Assembly: GCA_030526455.1 (NCBI GenBank)
Contig: JAUNCU010000148.1
Location: 1 to 7,002, forward strand
Length of the DNA stretch: 7,002 nucleotides
Direction: 5' to 3'
Origin: Bacteroidales bacterium
GTDB lineage: Bacteria > Bacteroidota > Bacteroidia > Bacteroidales > Muribaculaceae
In this document: piece by piece, positions 1-7,002 of the stretch
Position numbering within the stretch: the first letter of the stretch is position 1
Layout: every line of letters starts with the position of its first letter
Program-made: the position numbers and the translations under genes
Notes under the pieces: generated by a model
What the model was told of the DNA's origin: nothing
Databases searched by the model: none
The model's input: only the letters and a program-made list of their open reading frames with translations

Positions 1-117
1 GTCACTAGAATCACTAGAGCCACTAGGGACAAAAACCAGCCACCACCAGCCCCCCAAGAAACACCATCCTCCCAGAAATCTCCCCCGGCCAATTCTTCTA
101 TTCTCCAATAATTTTCG
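1..117 (+). other. G-poor, C-rich leader upstream of uvrA; possible tail of an upstream gene
   Basis: The plus strand here is strikingly poor in G and rich in C and A. The frame starting at base 1 stays open for 36 codons to a TAA at 109-111 and would end in a Pro/Ser-rich tail after Thr-Arg repeats. A second frame is also open, and the skewed composition makes stop codons rare, so openness is weak evidence for coding. It is either the end of an upstream plus-strand gene or plain intergenic DNA. Confidence 0.3.
2..28. repeat. Three tandem 9-bp units sharing CACTAG
   Basis: Three adjacent 9-mers, (T/C)CACTAG followed by AA, AG or GG, start at 2, 11 and 20. The core CACTAG is identical in all three. 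The array begins at the very edge of the window, so it may extend further left. Its role is unknown. If read in the frame starting at base 1 it would encode a Thr-Arg repeat. Confidence 0.6.
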
Positions 118-125
118 TAACTTTG
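118..125 (+). promoter_or_regulatory. Bacteroidota -7 box of the uvrA promoter
   Basis: TAACTTTG matches the Bacteroidota -7 consensus TAnnTTTG exactly. It ends only 6 bp before the ATG at 132. No clear TTG -33 element lies 19-21 bp upstream; that stretch is pyrimidine-rich. Transcription would start at or very near the ATG, implying a leaderless or near-leaderless message. Confidence 0.6.
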
Positions 126-131
126 CAAGTT

Positions 132-2969
<2,838 letters not shown>

Positions 2970-2980
2970 CCCGATTTTTT

Positions 2981-3011
2981 CGCCAGATAATTCAAAATCT
3001 GGCGATTTTTT
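2981..3011 (+). terminator. Intrinsic terminator of uvrA
   Basis: A perfect 8-bp inverted repeat, CGCCAGAT (2981-2988) and ATCTGGCG (2997-3004), with an 8-nt loop is followed by A and six T. It starts 11 bp after the uvrA stop. The 11-mer CGATTTTTTCG is also present directly before and after the stem (2972-2982 and 3003-3013), so the T-run is duplicated on both sides. Confidence 0.85.
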
Positions 3012-3072
3012 CGTCCTTTTGGCCCCCAGCAACCGCATTCCTGGGCCATTTGAGGCACATTTGATGGGGGAG

Positions 3073-3096
3073 AGGGGCTGAAATAGCCCCTTTTTT
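3073..3096 (+). terminator. Second intrinsic terminator downstream of uvrA
   Basis: AGGGGCT (3073-3079), a 5-nt loop GAAAT, and AGCCCCT (3085-3091) form a tight 7-bp stem running into a six-T tract at 3091-3096. It points the same way as the first terminator, 60 bp further on. It may be a backup for uvrA or may end an unseen short transcript. No promoter box is visible between the two. Confidence 0.8.
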
Positions 3097-3140
3097 CATT
3101 TTTCTGATCACCCTCGCTGTTTACATATCACTACAGCCCT

Positions 3141-3186
3141 GCGCGTGGCGTAACCTATTTGCTGGCCAAATGGTTACGCCACGCGC
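3141..3186. repeat. Strong near-perfect hairpin, 15 + 5 bp stem
   Basis: GCGCGTGGCGTAACC (3141-3155) is the exact reverse complement of GGTTACGCCACGCGC (3172-3186). Inside, ATTTG (3157-3161) pairs with CAAAT (3167-3171), leaving one bulged T (3156) and a 5-nt loop CTGGC. The stem is therefore 20 bp with one bulge. No T-run follows on either strand, so it is not a standard terminator. Its high GC contrasts with the surrounding AT-rich DNA. It could be an RNA structural element, a dispersed palindromic repeat, or a protein-binding or recombination site. Confidence 0.8.
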
Positions 3187-3224
3187 TGCTTACTGCCTTC
3201 ACCGCCTGAGAATCGCTCAGAATT

Positions 3225-3232
3225 TAATTTTG
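3225..3232 (+). promoter_or_regulatory. Possible -7 box TAATTTTG
   Basis: An exact TAnnTTTG match on the plus strand just after the CTGAG/CTCAG hairpin. No TTG lies at the expected -33 distance, so this is only a possible promoter. In AT-rich DNA such a match can occur by chance. Confidence 0.3.
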
Positions 3233-3235
3233 TGA

Positions 3236-3334
3236 ATGAATTACTTATTTCATCAGAAAAATGGACAAGAAAATGAGTTGAGCGAATTCATCGCAAAAAA
3301 TGGTAAATCTACCCGTCGCTATTTGTGGATTTAA
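3236..3334 (+). CDS. Possible 32-aa small protein
   Basis: An ATG at 3236 opens a frame of 32 codons ending at a TAA (3332-3334). The product is polar and basic, with a central ENELSEFIAKNGKS stretch and a C-terminal RRYLWI. I recognise no family. It starts 3 bp after the TAATTTTG box, so a transcript from that box would begin within or after the ATG, which argues against translation from it. There is no Shine-Dalgarno sequence. It could equally be a chance frame or a remnant of a longer gene. Confidence 0.15.
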   Translation: MNYLFHQKNGQENELSEFIAKNGKSTRRYLWI

Positions 3335-3413
3335 ATTCCCAAATTAGACGATGGATTCGTGTTTGCACACCGTGTATTTGAAAATGAAACGCGGTGTTCT
3401 CATTTGTTTTTCG

Positions 3414-3508
3414 GTTTACAAAATTGATACAGCAATCCTATGTACGAAAATTTGCGATTACACCGTTTACAAATACATTGAAATTATCCATTAACAAATG
3501 TTTACAAA
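3414..3508. repeat. Three direct copies of GTTTACAAA
   Basis: The 9-mer GTTTACAAA occurs at 3414-3422, 3465-3473 and 3500-3508, with start-to-start spacings of 51 and 35 bp. The core TTTACAAA also appears inverted at 3802-3809, overlapping the -33 box of the regulator's promoter. These could be sites for one DNA-binding protein. The background is AT-rich, so some recurrence by chance is expected. Confidence 0.45.
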
Positions 3509-3786
3509 CGATTTAAGTGGCACAAAATCAATAATATAACATAATAACATTGAATAATGAATTTAATATGGTGAAATGGGTTGTTGAGCGGTTTTGTTAT
3601 ATGGTGGTAGTATGTTATTATAAGTATAATGAAAATCAATAAGATAGACATTGTAGATTAAAGTATAAATTTAATAGTGTTTTTCAAAACCTATTTTTGA
3701 GGCGTAAACAGGGTGTTTTGGAAACATAACCGCCCTCTTCGGGAGTTTGCTTTGCGATATGGGGTGTTTACGAAAAATAAATTCAG

Positions 3787-3798
3787 ATTTACGTAAAT
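3787..3798. promoter_or_regulatory. Perfect 12-bp palindrome ATTTACGTAAAT, candidate operator
   Basis: This self-complementary 12-mer sits directly upstream of the -33 element of the regulator's promoter. Its centre is 26 bp from the centre of a second palindrome in the promoter spacer, about two and a half helical turns. A dimeric helix-turn-helix protein would suit such sites, and the gene downstream encodes one. Confidence 0.4.
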
Positions 3799-3801
3799 AA
3801 A

Positions 3802-3833
3802 TTTGTAAATACAAACAATTGTTTATACATTTG
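3802..3833 (+). promoter_or_regulatory. Promoter of the HTH regulator with a palindrome in its spacer
   Basis: TTTG (3802-3805), a 20-bp spacer, and TACATTTG (3826-3833) fit the Bacteroidota promoter pattern in both sequence and spacing. The spacer contains the perfect 12-bp palindrome AAACAATTGTTT (3813-3824). A protein bound there would block polymerase, which suggests repression, probably by the gene's own product. The start site should fall near 3840, giving a leader of about 30 nt. Confidence 0.7.
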
Positions 3834-3848
3834 CAAACTCAATTTTTT

Positions 3849-3893
3849 ATGGATTTTTACCCTTTACAGATATGGACATCGTTTCGCGCTTAA
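3849..3893 (+). other. Possible upstream ORF overlapping the regulator start
   Basis: An ATG at 3849 in the presumed leader opens a 14-codon frame ending at TAA 3891-3893, out of frame with and overlapping the regulator start at 3872. It has no Shine-Dalgarno sequence. If used, its ribosomes would run across the real start. It may be chance. Confidence 0.2.
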
Positions 3894-4405
3894 AATTCTT
3901 CTTATCTCACAACGGAATTTCAAATTCCACTTTCGCCGACACCTGCGATATTCCCCGCCCCACTCTATCGCAGTTGCTCAATGGGCGCAACAAAAAAGTG
4001 AGCGACGAACTCATCACCAAGATCCACAATGCCTATCCTGCTCTTAATATAATGTGGCTCATGTTTGGCGATGGTGATATGTTTGTTCCAAATGCGAAAT
4101 CCCTTCCCTCGCCCACCGCGGCTCAACCCGCTGAGAATGCAGAATTCCTCAGCGCCACCGACGTGGCATCGGAGGCCCAAACCGCCCCCATGACGTCGAT
4201 TTCGTTCGACGGCGAGGAATCGGCTTACCAGGCACCGTCGCCCATGCCGGCAGCGGCCATTTCGGCGGCGCTCCAGAGCATGACGAAAAAGGCGCCAAAA
4301 CCCGCAATGGTAAAGAATCAGGCGGTGGCGTCGCAAGGCCGTCGCGTAACGTCGATCATGGTGTTCTATAGCGACAACAGTTTCGAGGAATTCATCCCCA
4401 GGTAA
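3872..4405 (+). CDS. Cro/CI-type helix-turn-helix DNA-binding protein
   Basis: This 177-aa protein starts with a compact helix-turn-helix domain (about 3-68): VSRLKFFLSHNGISNSTFAD leads into RPTLSQLLNGRNKKVSDELI, the recognition-helix region, followed by NIMWLMFGDGDM. That pattern is typical of phage-repressor-like (XRE) regulators and of a small protein common in Bacteroidales. Residues about 71-156 are a Pro/Ala/Ser-rich, probably disordered linker. The final 21 residues (RRVTSIMVFYSDNSFEEFIPR) are a short conserved-looking tail. No signal peptide, membrane segment or peptidase domain is visible. ATG 3872 is the only sensible start and has no Shine-Dalgarno, as is common in this phylum. It is transcribed alone from the promoter at 3802-3833, whose palindrome suggests autoregulation. 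Its targets are unknown. Confidence 0.85.
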   Translation: MDIVSRLKFFLSHNGISNSTFADTCDIPRPTLSQLLNGRNKKVSDELITKIHNAYPALNIMWLMFGDGDMFVPNAKSLPSPTAAQPAENAEFLSATDVASEAQTAPMTSISFDGEESAYQAPSPMPAAAISAALQSMTKKAPKPAMVKNQAVASQGRRVTSIMVFYSDNSFEEFIPR

Positions 4406-4519
4406 GCGCGGAAGAATCGCTGTTTTTCCAGTATCCTTTCATTGAGCGCGAACGCTACGCTGCGAAGTGTCCACGATACAGATTCGGGTAATCTTTTGAT
4501 GCTATCATAAACCTTACGG

Positions 4520-4556
4520 AAAAGGCCCACAAGCGAAGATGCTTGAGGGCCTTTTT
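4520..4556. terminator. Bidirectional terminator between the regulator and pyrD
   Basis: AAAAGGCCC (4520-4528) pairs with GGGCCTTTT (4547-4555), and inside it AAGC (4531-4534) pairs with GCTT (4541-4544) around a 6-nt loop. T-runs follow on both strands (five T on plus, four on minus). It lies between convergent genes and can end the regulator transcript and the pyrKD transcript. Confidence 0.85.
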
Positions 4557-4604
4557 AATGTTGCTGCATTCACTGGTGGGTGGAATGCGCTATTTTGCGT
4601 TTTT

Positions 4605-4625
4605 AAGCGCGCTGAGGCGCTTTTT
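4605..4625 (+). terminator. Hairpin with T-run, possible second plus-strand terminator
   Basis: AAGCGC (4605-4610), loop GCTGAG, then GCGCTT (4617-4622) runs into TTTTT at 4621-4625. The T-run follows only on the plus strand, so it would stop read-through from the regulator before it enters pyrD antisense. The stem is short (6 bp). Confidence 0.45.
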
Positions 4626-4640
4626 CTGTTCGAGAGCGGG

Positions 4641-5552
4641 TTACACCTCCATTGCGCCGATTAACTCGCGCACGCTCGAAATATTGTGGCGACGCAGATA
4701 GTCTTCAATCCAGTCGATGGCTTTCACGGTCACCTGTGGGTCTACGAAGTTGGCGGTGCCGATTTCCACGGCTGTGGCGCCGGCGAGCATGAATTCGATG
4801 GCGTCGCGTCCGTTCATGATGCCGCCGAGGCCCACTACGGGCACTTTCACGGCGTTGGCCACCTGCCACACCATGCGCACGGCGATGGGCCTGATGCATG
4901 GGCCTGAGAGGCCGCCGGTGATGGTGGAGAGCATGGGGCGACGCTTTTCCACGTCGATGGCCATGCCCAGGAAGGTGTTGGTGAGCGAAACGGCGTCGGC
5001 GCCGGCTGCTTCCACTGCGCGGGCTATCTCGGTCACGTCGGTCACGTTGGGCGTGAGTTTCACAATCATGGTGCCGTCGTAGGCTTTTCGTACGGCGCTC
5101 GTCACGCTCTCGGCGCCGCTGCAGGTGGTGCCGAATCCCATGCCGCCCTGCTTCACGTTGGGGCACGAGATGTTGATTTCCACGGCTGCAATCTTCTCCA
5201 GCGGATTGAGTTTCTCACACACGGCCACGTAGTCGTCGATGCTCGAGCCGCTCACGTTCACGATCACGCGAGTGTCAAGATCCTTGATGTGGGGGTAGAT
5301 GTGCTCGATGAAGTAGTCCACGCCCTTGTTTTGCAGGCCCACGGCGTTGAGCATGCCGCTGGGAGTCTCGGCCATGCGAGGATAGGGGTTGCCTTCGCGG
5401 TGGTGCAGGGTGGTGCCCTTCACAATGATGCCGCCCAGACGGTTCAAATCGATAAAATCGGCGAATTCTTCGCCATATCCAAAGGTTCCCGATGCGGTCA
5501 TGATCGGGTTTTTCAACTTCAGTTTTCCAATTTCTACGCTTAAATCTACCAT
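4641..5552 (-). CDS. pyrD: Dihydroorotate dehydrogenase B, catalytic subunit (PyrD)
   Basis: PyrD is the FMN-containing subunit that oxidises dihydroorotate to orotate, the fourth step of UMP synthesis, in the cytoplasm. The class 1B form hands electrons to NAD through PyrK. The 303-aa length fits the family. Visible hallmarks are the N-terminal LKNPIMTASGTFGYG, NPYPRMAETPSGMLNAVGLQ (55-74), and INISCPNVK with the expected catalytic Cys130. Others are VKLTPN with Lys165, SLTNTFLGMAID (189-200) and the C-terminal phosphate-binding GLGGIMNGRDA and AVEIGTANF. Cysteine as the active-site base separates it from the class 2 enzyme, which uses serine. Its ATG overlaps the last 7 bp of pyrK, so the two are probably translationally coupled. 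After the TAA the same frame stays open for 16 further codons. Confidence 0.96.
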   Translation of the reverse strand: MVDLSVEIGKLKLKNPIMTASGTFGYGEEFADFIDLNRLGGIIVKGTTLHHREGNPYPRMAETPSGMLNAVGLQNKGVDYFIEHIYPHIKDLDTRVIVNVSGSSIDDYVAVCEKLNPLEKIAAVEINISCPNVKQGGMGFGTTCSGAESVTSAVRKAYDGTMIVKLTPNVTDVTEIARAVEAAGADAVSLTNTFLGMAIDVEKRRPMLSTITGGLSGPCIRPIAVRMVWQVANAVKVPVVGLGGIMNGRDAIEFMLAGATAVEIGTANFVDPQVTVKAIDWIEDYLRRHNISSVRELIGAMEV

Positions 5553-6313
5553 TTCAATCGACTAATATTAAATACCGGACCTTCTTTACATACACACACA
5601 TGACCACTGTCGGCAGTGTCTTCCACGCAGCACAGGCAGGCGCCCAGGCCGCACGCCATCATGTTTTCGAGCGACACTTCGCAGTCGATGCCTTTTTCCT
5701 GGGCAATCTTTGCCACGGCTTTCATCATGGGCAGCGGGCCGCAGCAGGCGATGTGGTCCACTTTCTCGCCCAGGATGGAGTGTTGGGTCACGAAGCCGCG
5801 TTCGCCTTCTGAGCCGTCTTCGGTCGATACGTACACCTCGCCCCAGCGGCGGAATTCGTCGAGCAGCAGCAGGTCGCTTTTCGAGCGGGCGCCCAGCAGG
5901 AAGCGCACCTTCTTGCCCATCTTGTTGAGCACTTTGCCCAGTTGCAGCAGCGGAGCCACGCCCACGCCACCGCCTATGAGCAGCATTTCGCCATCGAACG
6001 AGGTGCTGAAGCCGTTGCCCAGTGGCATCACGAGGTTCACCTTTTCGCCCGCCTTGGTTTCGAGCAGTGCAGCGGTGCCCTCGCCGGCGCGGCGTACGAG
6101 CAGCCACAACTGTCCCTTTTCTTCATCCACGTAGCAGATGGAGATGGGGCGACGAAGGAAGGTGGTCTTGGAGTTTGCTACTTCCACCTGAACGAATTGT
6201 CCAGGCCTTGTATCAGGCATTACGCCTGTGGAGGGAGTGAGTTTGAGCAACCCGTAGAGAGGCGAGATGCTCAGGTTTTCGCTCACAATAAAATCCATTT
6301 CTGTCATTTTCAT
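5546..6313 (-). CDS. pyrK: Dihydroorotate dehydrogenase B, electron transfer subunit (PyrK)
   Basis: PyrK carries FAD and a 2Fe-2S cluster and passes electrons from PyrD's FMN to NAD. The 255-aa protein has a ferredoxin-reductase-like fold. RRPISIC (54-60) is the FAD-binding RPxS motif. LIGGGVGVAP (112-121) begins the NAD-binding domain, and CGPLPMM (191-197) is the typical second nucleotide motif. The C-terminal cluster ligands are Cys221-x4-Cys226-x2-Cys229-x12-Cys242, the last in CKEGPVF. An extra Cys228 adjoins Cys229. The start chosen is ATG 6313; ATGs three and six codons in are possible alternatives. A TAATTTTG box lies 27 bp upstream. pyrK comes first in the operon and overlaps pyrD. 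Confidence 0.95.
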   Translation of the reverse strand: MKMTEMDFIVSENLSISPLYGLLKLTPSTGVMPDTRPGQFVQVEVANSKTTFLRRPISICYVDEEKGQLWLLVRRAGEGTAALLETKAGEKVNLVMPLGNGFSTSFDGEMLLIGGGVGVAPLLQLGKVLNKMGKKVRFLLGARSKSDLLLLDEFRRWGEVYVSTEDGSEGERGFVTQHSILGEKVDHIACCGPLPMMKAVAKIAQEKGIDCEVSLENMMACGLGACLCCVEDTADSGHVCVCKEGPVFNISRLKW

Positions 6314-6340
6314 CTTGAGCCTAAATTGATTGTTCTACCA

Positions 6341-6348
6341 CAAAATTA
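6341..6348 (-). promoter_or_regulatory. -7 box of the pyrKD promoter
   Basis: On the minus strand TAATTTTG matches TAnnTTTG exactly and ends 27 bp before the pyrK ATG. The best -33 candidate is the TTG at the end of a T-run (6374-6372), 23 bp upstream, slightly further than usual. This would give a leader of about 20 nt. I see no riboswitch or attenuator in that leader. Confidence 0.55.
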
Positions 6349-6391
6349 CGAAATACTTTTCAATTGGGCTTCAAAAAACGCACAGATTTTC

Positions 6392-6901
6392 TCAGAGCAG
6401 GCAGTAGGTGGTGTTTTTCAGTTTTTGGCTCACGTATGTGCCCAGGCGGTGGGCTGCGAGGAGGTTGGCGGCGGCGAAGAGGGCGCCCGCAAGGGTGGCA
6501 ATCGCGATGCCCCACAGCGGATAGACGAGCGCGATGGAGTGCATCACGTAGGCGCAATAGGGGAGCATAAGCACCGAGGTGACCACGCCCGGCACATAAC
6601 TGTGGAGCATCACGGCTTGCGCCATGTGCACCAGCAGATGGAGGCTGAAGGCGCCGAATAGCCCTATCCACATCCACATCAGCATGCTGGCATCGGCCAC
6701 GCTCAGCACCAGCAGGGTGGCAAAGAGGATGATAAGGAATTCCTCGGCCACGGCGATGCCGAAAGCCACGTTGTTCAGGCTGCTGAGGTGGTTCACCATT
6801 TTCTCAGCCTTGGGGAAGCGGGTGGTGATGCGGTTGCGGTTCTTCAGCATCCATCGGTGCTGAAAAATCATCTCCTCGGCATCATGAAAAAGGAATGCCA
6901 C
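6392..6901 (-). CDS. HXXEE-family membrane protein, N-terminus interrupted
   Basis: From GTG 6901 the frame encodes 169 residues that begin directly in the family motif, HDAEE at residues 6-10. The family is named for His-x-x-Glu-Glu and its function is unknown. Other family-like features are RWMLKNR (16-22), a second AEE (52-54), His88, His92 and His100 in a membrane segment, and YVPGVVTSV (102-110). Hydrophobic segments lie at about 45-67, 71-94, 105-126 and 129-150, so it is an inner-membrane protein. The GTG start has no Shine-Dalgarno and cuts off the first hydrophobic segment. The natural start is probably ATG 6940, preceded by AGGAG, but codon 10 in that frame is TAG. The gene may be a recent pseudogene. 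It ends 78 bp before pyrK and reads the same way, but pyrK seems to have its own promoter. Confidence 0.7.
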   Translation of the reverse strand: MAFLFHDAEEMIFQHRWMLKNRNRITTRFPKAEKMVNHLSSLNNVAFGIAVAEEFLIILFATLLVLSVADASMLMWMWIGLFGAFSLHLLVHMAQAVMLHSYVPGVVTSVLMLPYCAYVMHSIALVYPLWGIAIATLAGALFAAANLLAAHRLGTYVSQKLKNTTYCLL

Positions 6902-6951
6902 AGGAAAAAGCTATATGAAGAATGCTGCAAATGCGCTCATAGTTTTCTCCT
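6902..6951 (-). other. Interrupted start region of the HXXEE gene: AGGAG, ATG, amber codon 10
   Basis: On the minus strand AGGAG (6951-6947) lies 6 nt before ATG 6940. The frame reads MSAFAAFFI, then TAG (6913-6911), then LFP, and joins the HXXEE protein without a frame change. The joined stretch FFI-x-LFPVAFLFHDAEE looks like the first membrane segment of the family. A TGG (Trp) changed to TAG by one G-to-A substitution would explain it. CAG to TAG is another single-base route. Confidence 0.65.
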
Positions 6952-6958
6952 GACTTCG

Positions 6959-7002
6959 TCATCGTGTCACCCAAAAATCTTCGTCAAAGAGTTTTGCGAT
7001 TT
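6959..7002 (-). CDS. Possible C-terminal tail of an upstream gene (partial)
   Basis: Reading in from the right edge on the minus strand, one frame stays open for 13 codons, IAKLFDEDFWVTR, and stops at TGA (6961-6959), 18 bp before ATG 6940. That spacing would suit a co-transcribed gene. The fragment is too short to assign to a family, and an open stretch this short can be chance. Confidence 0.3.
   Translation of the reverse strand, partial: IAKLFDEDFWVTR

Larger units (their letters stand above)
3097..3871. other. Long AT-rich region without a convincing gene
   Basis: About 775 bp separate the second uvrA terminator from the regulator gene. It contains a GC-rich hairpin (3141-3186), a small CTGAG/CTCAG hairpin (3206-3220), a TAATTTTG box before a 32-codon frame, three GTTTACAAA repeats, an ACACCG/CGGTGT inverted repeat near 3368-3396, two 12-bp palindromes and the regulator's promoter. 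From about 3510 to 3760 it is very AT-rich and I see only short chance frames. No tRNA or rRNA is recognisable. Confidence 0.7.

Noticed and set aside
123..131. TTG at 123 as the uvrA start
   Set aside because: It forms the end of the TAACTTTG promoter box and would lie before the likely transcription start. ATG 132 is in the same frame.
3414..3508. Possible CRISPR array from the GTTTACAAA repeats
   Set aside because: Units are only 9 bp, spacing is irregular (51 and 35 bp), and no cas gene is present.
3568..3642. 24-codon hydrophobic frame in the AT-rich intergenic region
   Set aside because: No promoter box or ribosome site, and runs this long are expected by chance.
3641..4405. Regulator as part of a prophage or toxin-antitoxin pair
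   Set aside because: No integrase, phage gene, toxin partner or second ORF is present beside it. The protein resembles a stand-alone Bacteroidales regulator.
5942..6661. 239-codon plus-strand frame across pyrK and the HXXEE gene
   Set aside because: It is antisense to PyrK's conserved motifs and spans two real genes. Its composition is that of a shadow frame.
6899..6970. Second minus-strand frame running across the HXXEE start
   Set aside because: It is about 25 codons, out of frame with HDAEE, and has no visible features. The AGGAG-ATG frame fits better.

Overview
The window looks like a chromosomal segment of a Bacteroidota bacterium, most likely order Bacteroidales (Prevotella- or Muribaculaceae-like). 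Three things point there: promoters fitting the Bacteroidota pattern TTTG ... TAnnTTTG, a UvrA and a short helix-turn-helix protein of the kind common in that order, and the pyrK-pyrD gene order. The genus rests on recall, not on a search.

Layout. Positions 1-131 are a G-poor leader with a 9-bp tandem repeat at the window edge and a TAnnTTTG box almost touching the uvrA start. Positions 132-2969 (+) encode UvrA, the damage-recognition ATPase of nucleotide excision repair. Two intrinsic terminators follow. Positions about 3097-3871 are a long, mostly AT-rich region without a convincing gene. It holds a GC-rich near-perfect hairpin, three GTTTACAAA repeats, two 12-bp palindromes and a well-formed promoter. 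That promoter drives a 177-aa Cro/CI-type DNA-binding protein (3872-4405, +). A bidirectional terminator separates this gene from a convergent minus-strand block. In transcription order the block is an incomplete gene tail (7002-6959), an HXXEE-family membrane protein (6940/6901-6392), pyrK (6313-5546) and pyrD (5552-4641).

How the genes relate. PyrK and PyrD overlap by 7 bp and form one enzyme, the NAD-linked class 1B dihydroorotate dehydrogenase of pyrimidine synthesis. UvrA works alone here, with uvrB and uvrC elsewhere. The regulator shows signs of autoregulation, since a perfect palindrome fills its promoter spacer. Nothing links it to its neighbours.

I see no clear new multi-gene system. 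The points most worth a second look are an in-frame amber codon at codon 10 of the HXXEE gene, the palindrome-rich promoter of the regulator, the 20-bp-stem hairpin in the gene-free region, and the near-leaderless arrangement of uvrA.
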